DNA of 64,000 nucleotides, taken from assembly GCF_003285545.1 (NCBI RefSeq), contig NZ_QLNV01000003.1:124001-188000 (forward strand), in the 5' to 3' direction. The notes under the pieces were generated by a model. The model searched no databases, was not told where the DNA came from, and saw only the letters and a program-made list of their open reading frames with translations. This stretch comes from Sinomicrobium soli. Lineage in GTDB: Bacteria; Bacteroidota; Bacteroidia; Flavobacteriales; Flavobacteriaceae. This document shows positions 52,273 to 61,150 of this stretch, one piece after another. Both the position numbers and the translations under genes were made by a program. The stretch's first letter is position 1; the number at the start of each line of letters is the position of its first letter.

Positions 52273-55200
52273 TCAAATGCTCAGTTGCAAACCAATTAAA
52301 AAAGATTTTGTAATAAGGTAGCTGTTTCCACCCCCTTGTTCGGGATCTATTCCATCGGGTAAGCTATCGAAAGTGAACAAATCATTTCCCGACAAATAGA
52401 TACGTAACTTTCTTATATTAATTTTTGAAGTTACATTTTCAGGAATGGTATATCCTAAAGTGAGATTCTTTATCCTCAAATAGGAACCGTCTCTTAACCA
52501 GAAATCTGAAAAGGCATTGTTGTTGTCCCGATTGTTATTTCCAATACGGGGATACCGGGCCGACAGGTTTTCTTCGGGTGTATTGTAAAAACTCCAGTAA
52601 TTTCCGTCTATAAGTTCAGGAGGAGACTTCCAGTTACCCTGAAATGCCGTGGCATACGTTGACGGGTTGAGGTAAAAGCTATGTTTGGCAACCCCTTGAA
52701 AAACCAGTCCGAAATCAAAACCTTTATAACCTAAACTGATATTACCTCCATACTGATACCTCGGCAGGGAACCGTCGAGAACGGTTTGATCCAATTCGTT
52801 AATTTCACCGTCAGGAACTCCGTCAGGGCCACTTATATCCTTATACCTCACATCTCCGGGGGCAACCACACTACTGGTCACCGCAGAGTTATCCACCTCT
52901 TCCTGGGTCTGGTAAATACCATCTGACTGATAACCGTACCAGGATTGGAATTCGATCCCCTCTTCTGACAAGGTGTTTCCACTAAACAAACGTTTACCTG
53001 CAACATCTCCAACGACTGATTTGGCATCAAAAACGTTTGCCGATACAGAATAACTTAAATCGCCTATTTTATCACTCCATGATGCGGCCAGTTCCCAACC
53101 CCTGGTATTCATACCACCAACATTTACAGTCGGATCTTCGAAGCCGCTTAAGGCAGGAATACTTAATCCCAATAACATATCCCTGGTTTCCTTATCAAAA
53201 TAATCCGCTTTAAACGACAGCCTGTTGTCCAGGGTCGTGAAGTCTACTCCTATATTAAATGAGGTCGTAGTTTCCCAGGTAATATCTGATACTGCCAGAT
53301 AACGTTGTGCGGCCCGCCTCACAGATAAAACATCTTCTCCATTGGCAATTAAAACATTGCCGAACTGCAGGGTTGAAAGATATAAATAGTTTCCCAGCCG
53401 GTCATTTCCCAAGCTACCGTAGGAAGCTCTGATCTTTAAGAAATCAATAAAAGAAGCGGATTCCATAAATTTTTCTTCAGAAAGTACCCATCCCAATGCT
53501 ATGGAAGGAAATGTTCCCCATCTGTAATCGGCACCAAATCTCGAAGATGCGTCCCGGCGTACCGTTCCCTGCAGGTAATATTTTTTATCAAAATCATACG
53601 ATATCCTGCCAAAATAGGATCGGTAGGCCAATTCCGAGATTCCCGAGCCATTATCGAAAACCTTATCTATCGGAGCCTGACTCAAAAAAGGATAATCATT
53701 ACTGATAAACTCTTCTCCTGTTACCCGGATAGCTTCTACCTTATTGGTGTATTCCTCAAATCCGAATACAGAGTTGATACTGTGATCTCCAAAAGTCTTC
53801 TTATAATCCAGTACTGCCTGTGTGGTCAGTGATTTTTCAATAACCCTGTTCTCATCCAGACTTCGGTTTGTCGGGCTATGACTTGTCAGATAGTTCGGCT
53901 CCTGTGTCATCTCCTTATCATCCGCCCCCCAGTAGGGTATTGAATTGACAAACCTCTTATAATTTCTAAATTCATAGTTTGGTGAAGCATTAATAGAAAT
54001 CTTCATACCCTCCAAAGGTTTCACATACAGTTCAAACTTTCCACTAACTATGGTATTGGAATTTTCCCGTGAACCGCCATAAAGTAATTTGGCGTAAGGA
54101 TTAGTCCCTGTTTTTCCATCCGCGACCCTTCCATCTGCCCATACAGCCGGATAAATTGTACCCGCAGTAATTGCCGGTTCAGTAGGATCAAAAACGGGTT
54201 CGTCTGCATCAACCTGGCTGAATGCCATATTTAAAACTGCTCCGAACTTATCGGTAATCTTCAGATCGTTATTCAACCGGCCAGTATACCGCTTCCAGTC
54301 CCTGTTTTTATATAGTGCATCCTGACTTTCGTAACCGAAACTGGCATTGGTTTTCAATCTCTCCGTCCCCCCGGATAAAGTCAGGACATGACGCTGGGTA
54401 TGAGACTGTTTTCTCAAAATAAGGGACCTCCAATCAGTATCCGGGTAATTGTCTGGGTTTTGTTTATGAAGTTCCGCATAATTTGCTATAACTTCCGGAT
54501 CATAAGTGCTGAACTCATTCTGCTCATTATTATTGTCGTTCCAGATAGCTTCATTAAACATTTCCATATATCGTACGGCTCCTACATTTCTCCTTATTTC
54601 CGTAGGCTTGTTAATGGCATATTCGGAATTATAATTTGCACTGAAAACTCCTGTTTTGGCTCTTTTTGTCGTAATTATTATAACCCCTGCTGCTGCCCGG
54701 GAACCGTATATAGCTGCAGAAGCTGCATCTTTGAGCACAGAAATGGACTCTACATCTTTTGGGTTTACCACATTGATATCCTTGACCGGAACATCGTCTA
54801 CCAAAATTAACGGACTACTATCTCCCTGTAAGGTAGTAATCCCCCGAATCCTGATGCTATTGCCGGATCCTGGTTCAGAATTACTCCGGGTGACACTTAC
54901 TCCCGCAGCTGCACCTTGTAAGGCATTCGAGATGTTAGTGACGCTCCTCGAGGCAATATCTTCTCCACCAATCACGGAAACAGAGCCGGTCAGATCCCTT
55001 TTAGCCTGGGTTCCATAACCGACAACAACAACCTCATCAAGATTCTCCAGGTCTCTTTCCATTTTAATATTTATGACACTCTGGTTATCTACCGGTATTT
55101 CTTTTGTCTTATACCCCATATAACTGAAGACCAGGGTTGAATTTACCGGAACATCCAAAACATAATTCCCATCAAAGTCCGTTATGGTCCCCACTTTTTC

Positions 55201-55437
55201 ATTACCTAAAATAATCACATTTACCCCGGGGATGGGAATATCATCAGAATCTGTCACGGTACCTCTTACCTGTCGTTGATCCTGCTTATTCTCTCCGAAG
55301 GAATTATAACTTTCAAGTGTTGTTTCCAGGTATTTCCCGTTGTAACTAAATGAATAAGCTACAAATGGAAATACCATTAAAGTACAGACCAGATATCTCA
55401 CTTTAATTAAAAAAGGTTTGGTTTTTAGTTTTTTCAT
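52273..55437 (-). CDS. SusC/RagA-family TonB-linked outer-membrane transporter
   Basis: A 1054-residue TonB-dependent transporter. A signal region (about 1-30) is followed by the CarboxypepD_reg-like N-terminal extension (RQVRGTVTDSDDIPIPGVNVI ... FSYMGYKTKEI, about 56-126), the TonB-box-like DEVVVVGYGTQAKRDLTGSVS near 134, the plug domain (to about 260, with VESISVLKDAASAAIYGSRAAAGVI) and the 22-strand barrel ending in FLIGLQLSI. There is no STN domain, so no FecI/FecR-type control; regulation is more likely through the divergent GntR gene. First gene of the operon; a YTGGT triplet lies 68 nt upstream. Confidence 0.97.
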   Translation of the reverse strand: MKKLKTKPFLIKVRYLVCTLMVFPFVAYSFSYNGKYLETTLESYNSFGENKQDQRQVRGTVTDSDDIPIPGVNVIILGNEKVGTITDFDGNYVLDVPVNSTLVFSYMGYKTKEIPVDNQSVINIKMERDLENLDEVVVVGYGTQAKRDLTGSVSVIGGEDIASRSVTNISNALQGAAAGVSVTRSNSEPGSGNSIRIRGITTLQGDSSPLILVDDVPVKDINVVNPKDVESISVLKDAASAAIYGSRAAAGVIIITTKRAKTGVFSANYNSEYAINKPTEIRRNVGAVRYMEMFNEAIWNDNNNEQNEFSTYDPEVIANYAELHKQNPDNYPDTDWRSLILRKQSHTQRHVLTLSGGTERLKTNASFGYESQDALYKNRDWKRYTGRLNNDLKITDKFGAVLNMAFSQVDADEPVFDPTEPAITAGTIYPAVWADGRVADGKTGTNPYAKLLYGGSRENSNTIVSGKFELYVKPLEGMKISINASPNYEFRNYKRFVNSIPYWGADDKEMTQEPNYLTSHSPTNRSLDENRVIEKSLTTQAVLDYKKTFGDHSINSVFGFEEYTNKVEAIRVTGEEFISNDYPFLSQAPIDKVFDNGSGISELAYRSYFGRISYDFDKKYYLQGTVRRDASSRFGADYRWGTFPSIALGWVLSEEKFMESASFIDFLKIRASYGSLGNDRLGNYLYLSTLQFGNVLIANGEDVLSVRRAAQRYLAVSDITWETTTSFNIGVDFTTLDNRLSFKADYFDKETRDMLLGLSIPALSGFEDPTVNVGGMNTRGWELAASWSDKIGDLSYSVSANVFDAKSVVGDVAGKRLFSGNTLSEEGIEFQSWYGYQSDGIYQTQEEVDNSAVTSSVVAPGDVRYKDISGPDGVPDGEINELDQTVLDGSLPRYQYGGNISLGYKGFDFGLVFQGVAKHSFYLNPSTYATAFQGNWKSPPELIDGNYWSFYNTPEENLSARYPRIGNNNRDNNNAFSDFWLRDGSYLRIKNLTLGYTIPENVTSKINIRKLRIYLSGNDLFTFDSLPDGIDPEQGGGNSYLITKSFLIGLQLSI

Positions 55438-55504
55438 AAACGATCAGGTTTTAAAGTTGTTCCATCAATCAAAAACAAAACAGTATTGAAAACAAACAAT
55501 TAGT

Positions 55505-55519
55505 CTGGTTTGGTTTGGT
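55505..55519. promoter_or_regulatory. YTGGT triplet operator-like element, copy 2
   Basis: Tandem CTGGT-TTGGT-TTGGT preceded by TTAGT, 68 nt before the SusC start codon, likely just upstream of the SusC promoter. Confidence 0.6.
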
Positions 55520-55811
55520 TGTAAATATACTATTTTTTAATTAAAATCCTAATGACAGACTCAACACTTCATCTAAACTTAACACTTGCGCCCTTGAAAT
55601 AATATCACGAAATAAAAGAATAACACAATCTTAAAACATTCTTCATACGACTGGCGGGAAGGGGACTTTAAAAAGGATTACAGATTTATTTCTAAGAGAT
55701 CAAGTATCTGAAACAACTCGGGATAAATTGCCATTACTCTTTTGTGTCATCAATCAACAAACAAGAAATTATCATTGAAAAAGCTACACAACACTCTTTC
55801 ATAATATTAGT

Positions 55812-55826
55812 CTGGTTTGGGTTGGT
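55812..55826. promoter_or_regulatory. YTGGT triplet operator-like element, copy 3
   Basis: CTGGT-TTGGG-TTGGT, again preceded by TTAGT as in copy 2. Central position in the divergent region, 167 nt before the regulator start. Confidence 0.55.
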
Positions 55827-55906
55827 CTATTTTCATTGCAATTATAAATGAATAAATTGTAATTGCCAAATTATTACCCGTAAAAATTGTGATATTGTTA
55901 ATTATT

Positions 55907-55921
55907 CTGGTTTGGTCTGAT
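55907..55921. promoter_or_regulatory. YTGGT triplet operator-like element, copy 4
   Basis: CTGGT-TTGGT-CTGAT, third unit degenerate. It lies 10 nt upstream of the -33 box of the regulator gene, consistent with autoregulation. Confidence 0.5.
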
Positions 55922-55931
55922 CATTTTCTTG

Positions 55932-55959
55932 TTTGGAACACTCAAAAACAATAGATTTG
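55932..55959 (+). promoter_or_regulatory. Promoter of the GntR-type regulator
   Basis: TTTG (55932-55935), 16-nt spacer, TAGATTTG (55952-55959), close to the Bacteroidota consensus. Leader about 28 nt. Confidence 0.5.
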
Positions 55960-55992
55960 CAAATCATTGACTAATCCATAAATCTTACTCAT

Positions 55993-57018
55993 TTGAAAGA
56001 AGTGCCGGACTCCATATCGAATAATACGGGCAATCTTCACCGCCTGAAGTACATGCAGCTGGTCGACTATATCATGACATTGATCGAGGAGGAAAAGCTG
56101 AATATCAACGACCGCCTGCCCTCGCTCAACCAGCTCACCCATACCCTGAAGATCAGTAAGGAGACGGCGCTCAAGGGGCTTAACTACCTCTCCGAAAAGG
56201 GAATCATAGAGTCGGAATACCGCAAGGGTTACTACCTCAAACGCATAAAACAGCACCTGCCTTACCGGGTATGCCTTATCCTGGATAAAATGAATATCCT
56301 CCGTGACAGGGTATACCAGTCCTTTCTGGAGACGATAAAGGACCATGCCGATGTAGAGGTCTTCTTTCACCACCACAATTTCAGGGTATTCGAAAAGCTT
56401 ATCGAGGAGAACCTGAACAATTATACGCATTTTGTTATCGTTACCTTTTTCAGGGAAAACCCTGCGGATGTACTCAACAAAATCCCTCCGCATAAAAGGA
56501 TTGTCATCGACCACCTGGAGAGAGGGCTGGAAGGGGAATACAGCTGTATATACCAGGATCACCGGTCAGACATCAGCGACGCGCTCTCGGAATTACTGCC
56601 CCAGCTGGAAAAGTATAAACGGCTGGTACTGGTAGCCCCCCCGGAGGCTTTCCATGCAAAAGATCTTATCGAAGGTTTCGAATCCTTTGCGACACGGTAC
56701 GATAAAGAGCATACGGTTATTCACGGGGTGGACGAAAAGCTTGTGAAAAAGGGCGATGCCTTTATTACCTTCGACCGCTACGACAAGGATGATGTGGATA
56801 TTATCAGGATGGTGAGAAAAAAGAACTGGCAGCTCGGTAAAGACATCGGTCTTATTTCCTATAATGACACCGCAGTCAAGGAAGTGCTGGAAAACGGCAT
56901 TACCGTGATCAGTTCCGATTTTCACAAAATGGGCAGGGAAGCAGCCAATGCCATCCTCAATCGCACCGCCGTTACCCTCCGGGACCCGGCCAGGGTTATT
57001 GTACGGAATTCCCTGTAA
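55993..57018 (+). CDS. GntR-type transcriptional regulator with sugar-binding-protein-like effector domain, TTG start
   Basis: A 341-residue regulator. The N-terminal winged helix (about 15-80; KYMQLVDYIMTLIEEEKLNINDRLPSLNQLTHTLKISKETALKGLNYLSEKGIIES) is GntR-type. The rest (about 90-341) has the periplasmic-binding-protein/LacI-like fold that senses a sugar or its phosphate (YRVCLILDKMNILRDRVYQSFL ... DIGLISYNDTAVKEVLENGITVISSD). No ATG precedes the winged helix; TTG at 55993 (or GTG at 56002) is required, since the first ATG would remove part of it. It is divergent from SusC and G+C-richer than that operon. Likely binds the YTGGT triplets and controls the locus. Confidence 0.88.
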   Translation: MKEVPDSISNNTGNLHRLKYMQLVDYIMTLIEEEKLNINDRLPSLNQLTHTLKISKETALKGLNYLSEKGIIESEYRKGYYLKRIKQHLPYRVCLILDKMNILRDRVYQSFLETIKDHADVEVFFHHHNFRVFEKLIEENLNNYTHFVIVTFFRENPADVLNKIPPHKRIVIDHLERGLEGEYSCIYQDHRSDISDALSELLPQLEKYKRLVLVAPPEAFHAKDLIEGFESFATRYDKEHTVIHGVDEKLVKKGDAFITFDRYDKDDVDIIRMVRKKNWQLGKDIGLISYNDTAVKEVLENGITVISSDFHKMGREAANAILNRTAVTLRDPARVIVRNSL

Positions 57019-57027
57019 TATCTGTTC

Positions 57028-58350
57028 TTACTTTACCAGCCTTTTTTCCAGGTCTTCCAGTGAAACTCCCTTGGTTTCGGGCATCAGGAAAATACTAAAC
57101 AACAACTGCAATACCATCATAAAGGCAAAAAAGGCAAATATCGGCCAGGGATTGTCCCTGAACATATCGATAAACACCGGTCCCAGTAATGTGATCAATG
57201 CCGCAAAGACCCAGTGCACCCCACTGCCGAAGGCCTGCCCGTATGCCCGTACCCTGTTGGGAAAGATCTCGGAGATAAACACCCAGATCACGGCCCCCTG
57301 CCCTATGGCGTGTGACGCTATGAACAGCAATATGAAAATGAGCAGGACCACGGAGCTCGCCGCACTGTAAAACGACCATGCTACCATCACCAGGCTCACA
57401 ATATATCCCAGCGAGCCTATGATCAGGAGTTGCCGGCGGCCCAGCTGATCTATGAGGCGTACCCCGATCAGGGTAAATACCAGGTTTACCACCCCTATGG
57501 AAATCGCATTCATCAGGGAATCCCTGGAAGCCAGGCCGGCCATTTCCAGGATTTCGGGCGCGTAGTAAAGAATAAAATTGATCCCTGATAACTGGTTAAA
57601 AAAGGCGATAAGAAATGCCAGCAATAACGGCAGGGAGAATTTCCGGGAAAATACATTTCCCCCTTTTTCCGGCGCCATATCATTGCGGATGTCGGCCAGG
57701 GCCCTCTCTGCTCCCGCCCGGTCGTAAATTTTCTGAAGTATGGTTCTTGCGCCCTCTTCATCCTTTTTATGCAGCATTAACCACCTCGGGCTGTTGGGCA
57801 CCCGGATTACCATGATACTGTACAATGCGGCGGGTATGGCCTCCACGCCAAGCATGAACCGCCAGTCATTATCCCCTCCTACTCCCCCGAGCAGATAGTT
57901 GGAGATATAGGCGATCAGTATTCCCAGTACCAGGTTAAACTGGTATAAAGCCACGAGTTTACCCCTGTTCCGGGCATTGGAGATTTCGGAGATATAGGTG
58001 GGCGCCGCCACTGAGGAAGCCCCTACCCCGAGTCCGCCGATAAACCGGAAAAAGGAAAACGAATACGGGTCGGGAGCCAGTCCCGAACCCAGGGCAGATA
58101 CCAGGTAGAGCACCCCGATCCAGAACAGGGTTTTCTTCCGTCCGTAGCGGTCACAGGGAATCCCCCCGAAAAGGGCACCGATAACCGTACCCCACAGGGC
58201 CATACTCATGATAAAGGTACCGTGGAACCAGGCCGAAGTATTCCAGAGTTCCTTTATGGGGAGATTGGCCCCTGATATGACAACGGTATCAAAACCGAAC
58301 AGGAAACCGGACAGGGCTACCGTCACCGACCAGTTGCGTATATTATTCAT
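57028..58350 (-). CDS. Sugar-porter family MFS transporter
   Basis: A 440-residue, 12-helix inner-membrane proton symporter of the sugar porter family (XylE/GLUT type). Signatures: GFDTVVISGANLPI in helix 1, the loop 2-3 motif GGIPCDRYGRKKTL, RFIGGLGVGASSVAAPTYISEISNARNRGKLVALYQ, VPNSPRWLMLHKK, the QLSGIN block in helix 7 and the C-terminal FLMPETKGVSLEDLEKRL. It likely imports the monosaccharide or polyol freed by the locus. It is the last gene of a minus-strand group with the HAD-IIA and UMF1 genes; convergent with the GntR gene, 9 nt apart. Confidence 0.93.
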   Translation of the reverse strand: MNNIRNWSVTVALSGFLFGFDTVVISGANLPIKELWNTSAWFHGTFIMSMALWGTVIGALFGGIPCDRYGRKKTLFWIGVLYLVSALGSGLAPDPYSFSFFRFIGGLGVGASSVAAPTYISEISNARNRGKLVALYQFNLVLGILIAYISNYLLGGVGGDNDWRFMLGVEAIPAALYSIMVIRVPNSPRWLMLHKKDEEGARTILQKIYDRAGAERALADIRNDMAPEKGGNVFSRKFSLPLLLAFLIAFFNQLSGINFILYYAPEILEMAGLASRDSLMNAISIGVVNLVFTLIGVRLIDQLGRRQLLIIGSLGYIVSLVMVAWSFYSAASSVVLLIFILLFIASHAIGQGAVIWVFISEIFPNRVRAYGQAFGSGVHWVFAALITLLGPVFIDMFRDNPWPIFAFFAFMMVLQLLFSIFLMPETKGVSLEDLEKRLVK

Positions 58351-58386
58351 ATCGATGGATTATGGTTTTTAATAGCAGGAAAATGC

Positions 58387-59163
58387 TCAGAGCTCCTTCA
58401 GTTCTTCCAGGCTGAGGTCTTTAACGGAATTGATGATCTTATTGGGCTGAAAGGCATAGTGTTTCAGGTCTGTTTTTTTCGAGACTCCCGAAAGTGTCAG
58501 TATGGTCTTATACCCCAGCTGTACCCCGCCGAGGATATCCGTATCCATAGTATCCCCTATGATAATGGTTTCCTGGGCGGTGAGACCGAGTGTTTTCCTG
58601 GCGGCACGCATCATGACGGGGCTGGGTTTCCCGACAGAAAACGCCTTTTTCCCCGTAGCTTCCTCGATCATGGCCACAACGGCCTTTATCCCGAGATTAT
58701 TCCACCCCTCCTTTTTAGGTGAAGGATCGAGGTTGGTGGCTATGAATTTGGCCCCGGAAAGGATCATGTCTACGGCATTATTGACCATTTCCAGCGTAAA
58801 ATTCCTCCCCTCGCCTACAACCACATAATCGGGATTCTGGTTTACCATGACATATCCCTGCTGGTGCAGGCTGGTAATCAGTCCGCCCTCTCCCAGTACA
58901 TAGACCGTACCGTTGGGTTTCATAAAAGACAGGAACCAGGCTGTTGCCATGGCACTGGTGTACACATTCTCTTCCTTGATCCTGATCCCCATCTTGGCCA
59001 CCTTGTTTACGGTATCCAGCGGAGAACGCTGACTGTTATTGGTCATAAACAGAAACGGTATCTTCTGTTCCTGCAAGGCAGCTATAAATGTATCGGCGCC
59101 TTCTATCATGGTGTCTCCACTGTATATGACACCATCCATATCTATTAAAAATCCTTTTTTCAT
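58387..59163 (-). CDS. HAD-IIA family phosphatase (NagD-like)
   Basis: A 258-residue haloacid-dehalogenase-superfamily phosphatase with a C2B cap. The start MKKGFLIDMDGVIYSG at 59163 is preceded by AAGAAAGAA. Motif I is DMDGVI, motif II MTNNSQRSP, motif III the lysine in the SVGKPSPVMM segment and motif IV IIIGDTMDTDILGG. The subfamily dephosphorylates small phosphometabolites: sugar phosphates, UMP, glycerol phosphates. With a GDPD enzyme in the neighbouring operon, glycerol 3-phosphate is one candidate, but this is only inference. It sits between two MFS genes in the same direction. Confidence 0.9.
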   Translation of the reverse strand: MKKGFLIDMDGVIYSGDTMIEGADTFIAALQEQKIPFLFMTNNSQRSPLDTVNKVAKMGIRIKEENVYTSAMATAWFLSFMKPNGTVYVLGEGGLITSLHQQGYVMVNQNPDYVVVGEGRNFTLEMVNNAVDMILSGAKFIATNLDPSPKKEGWNNLGIKAVVAMIEEATGKKAFSVGKPSPVMMRAARKTLGLTAQETIIIGDTMDTDILGGVQLGYKTILTLSGVSKKTDLKHYAFQPNKIINSVKDLSLEELKEL

Positions 59164-59261
59164 TTCTTTCTTTTTTATTTCTTTATTCAGACCGGTCAAG
59201 AGCTAAGATAGGAAAAACCCCTGCCACCGGCATGACGCATCCTGTTGCTATTGTTATATTT

Positions 59262-60572
59262 TTAACTTTTCCCGGTTTTATTTACCCGCACCAGCAATAC
59301 GATGCCCACGATAAACAGTCCGCCGAGAAAAAGCACCGAATTCCTCATGCTTCCCGTAAGCTGGGCGATAAATCCGTACAGGAACATCCCTATAACGATC
59401 CCTATCTTTTCGGCCACATCGTAAAAGCTGAAAAACGAGGCCGTATCTCTGGTCTCCGGAAGGAACCTGGAATAGGTAGAGCGCGACAGGCTCTGTATCC
59501 CTCCCATGACCAGCCCTACAAATGACGCAGCGATATAAAACTGCACGGGAGAAACGACAAAATAGGCATAAATACAGATCAGGCTCCACAGCACGTTTAT
59601 AATTGTAAGGGTCTTTATGTTCCCCAGCCGTACGGTAACCTTCGAGGTAGCCCAGGCCCCGGCCGCGGCCACAATCTGAATAAGCAGGATACTGACGATA
59701 AGCCCCACTGTCCTTTCATCGGCCCCTCCCCACTCCAGTTCTTCTTCCCCGAAATACGTAGCAGCCAGCATTACGGTCTGTACGGCCATACTGTACACAA
59801 AAAAGGCCAGCAGGTATCGTTTGAGTTTCGGCGAATCTCCCAGGCGCCGCCATACCTGCCGCAATTCCCGGAATCCGTTGAACAATACATCTTTCCTGAG
59901 CTTCCCGTTGGAATCGTTGCCCCTCGGAAGGTAATAAAAGGAGTACTGGCTAAAGCCCATCCACCAGATACCGGTAAGCACAAACGACCACCGGGTAGGA
60001 GCTGCCGCAGTGTCAAACCCGAACCATTCGTGTTTCATGATCATGGCCAGGCACAGCAATAACAGCAGTACACTACCTATATACCCCATAGAATACCCCC
60101 GGGCACTTATCGCGTCCTGCTGCTCCGGAAAAGCAATATCCGGCAGATATGAATTATAGAATACCAGGCTCGCCCAGAACCCGATCAATGCCAGGAAGTA
60201 ACAGCTCAACCCTATATAAATATGTTCCAGGGAAAACCAGTACAGTCCTATGCAGGAAAAAGCCCCGAGATAGCAGAAGAATTTGAGAAAAGCCTTCTTG
60301 TTGCCCGTGTAATCGGCAATACCCGAAAGAAACGGGGAGATCACGGAAACCACCAGGAATGCAGCTGCCGTAACATAACTGATAAGGGGTGCCCGGGCAA
60401 TGCTTCCCCCGAAAACACTTATTTTTTCTATATCTGCCTCCCTGAAAAGCGCCCCGTAAAATATGGGAAATACGGCCGATGCAATAACCAGGCTATATAC
60501 AGAATTGGCCCAATCGTAAAAGGCCCAGGCATGAAGCAGTTTCCTGCTGCCTTTGGCAAGTGTTTTTGTCAT
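59262..60572 (-). CDS. UMF1-type MFS transporter
   Basis: A 436-residue inner-membrane transporter of the UMF1 / YxiO-like branch of MFS. The start MTKTLAKGSRKLLHAWAFYDWANS at 60572 is chosen because the family opens with WAFYDWANSxY right before helix 1. About twelve helices; other blocks are FLSGIADYTGNKKAFLKFF (loop 2-3), FWASLVFYNSYLPDIA and GGIQSLSRSTYSRFLPE. Bacterial relatives are poorly characterised; some sit in carbohydrate loci. First gene of the three-gene minus-strand group, facing the second SusC locus. Confidence 0.85.
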   Translation of the reverse strand: MTKTLAKGSRKLLHAWAFYDWANSVYSLVIASAVFPIFYGALFREADIEKISVFGGSIARAPLISYVTAAAFLVVSVISPFLSGIADYTGNKKAFLKFFCYLGAFSCIGLYWFSLEHIYIGLSCYFLALIGFWASLVFYNSYLPDIAFPEQQDAISARGYSMGYIGSVLLLLLCLAMIMKHEWFGFDTAAAPTRWSFVLTGIWWMGFSQYSFYYLPRGNDSNGKLRKDVLFNGFRELRQVWRRLGDSPKLKRYLLAFFVYSMAVQTVMLAATYFGEEELEWGGADERTVGLIVSILLIQIVAAAGAWATSKVTVRLGNIKTLTIINVLWSLICIYAYFVVSPVQFYIAASFVGLVMGGIQSLSRSTYSRFLPETRDTASFFSFYDVAEKIGIVIGMFLYGFIAQLTGSMRNSVLFLGGLFIVGIVLLVRVNKTGKS

Positions 60573-61150
60573 TCCTTTGGTTGATATAAATATGATGGCC
60601 CGCACAAGGTAACACCCCATACGGGAAACAGCCCGAAGATAAAAATTAATTCCGAACCGGGTGTTATATCTGTATTAAAGTGAATATAACAGGTCCGAAA
60701 CTTCCATCTATAAATAATGTCACTTTTCAACAAAACGATTCAAAAACTACCGTTATAGCATCAAATAAATGATAATGAACAGTTTTGAATAAAAATTGAG
60801 ATGTTTTAAACATCTTTTTACAGAATAAAATATGCTACTTTGACCGGGAAAATATGATAACAAACCGGTATTATTTAATGTAAAACCACAAAAATATACC
60901 GGAAATATTACGCAATAAACAAAACTGTATATGGTAGAAAACTAAATCCCGTGAAACCAGTCATTGACGAACCGAGCTCAGAAAAGTACAGAGACACCAC
61001 TCTCTTTCACTTTTTTTTATCAAATCTTTACGCAATCGATTGCGTAAAAATCAACCTGAAAAAGCTGAAAAACCGGATCCGGGTAAAGCCGTGAGGAAAC
61101 AGGATCATGACAGCTTTTCATACCGACCACTTAAAAAAAATGAAAACAAC
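60573..61150. other. Divergent control region UMF1 / second SusC locus
   Basis: About 580 nt with three dyads: TGTTATAT and ATATAACA 14 nt apart (60662-60669 / 60684-60691), AGATGTTTTAAACATCT (60799-60815), and the LacI-type palindrome at 61027-61048. A plus-strand frame can be drawn from 61040 but begins inside the palindrome and has no protein character before 61151. Confidence 0.5.
61027..61048. promoter_or_regulatory. Perfect 22-bp palindrome, LacI-family-type operator
   Basis: TTTACGCAATC followed directly by its exact reverse complement, with a central CG as in classical LacI/PurR-family operators. It precedes the second SusC locus. No LacI-family gene is in the window. Confidence 0.7.

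Larger units (their letters stand above)
55438..55992. promoter_or_regulatory. Divergent control region susC / GntR regulator
   Basis: About 555 A+T-rich nt carrying three of the four YTGGT triplets (55505, 55812, 55907) and the regulator promoter at 55932-55959. No frame of protein character. Confidence 0.6.

Noticed and set aside
61040-61150. Upstream extension of the truncated SusC-like frame
   Set aside because: It would start with TTG inside the operator palindrome; the ATG at 61151 aligns with the start of the intact SusC copy.
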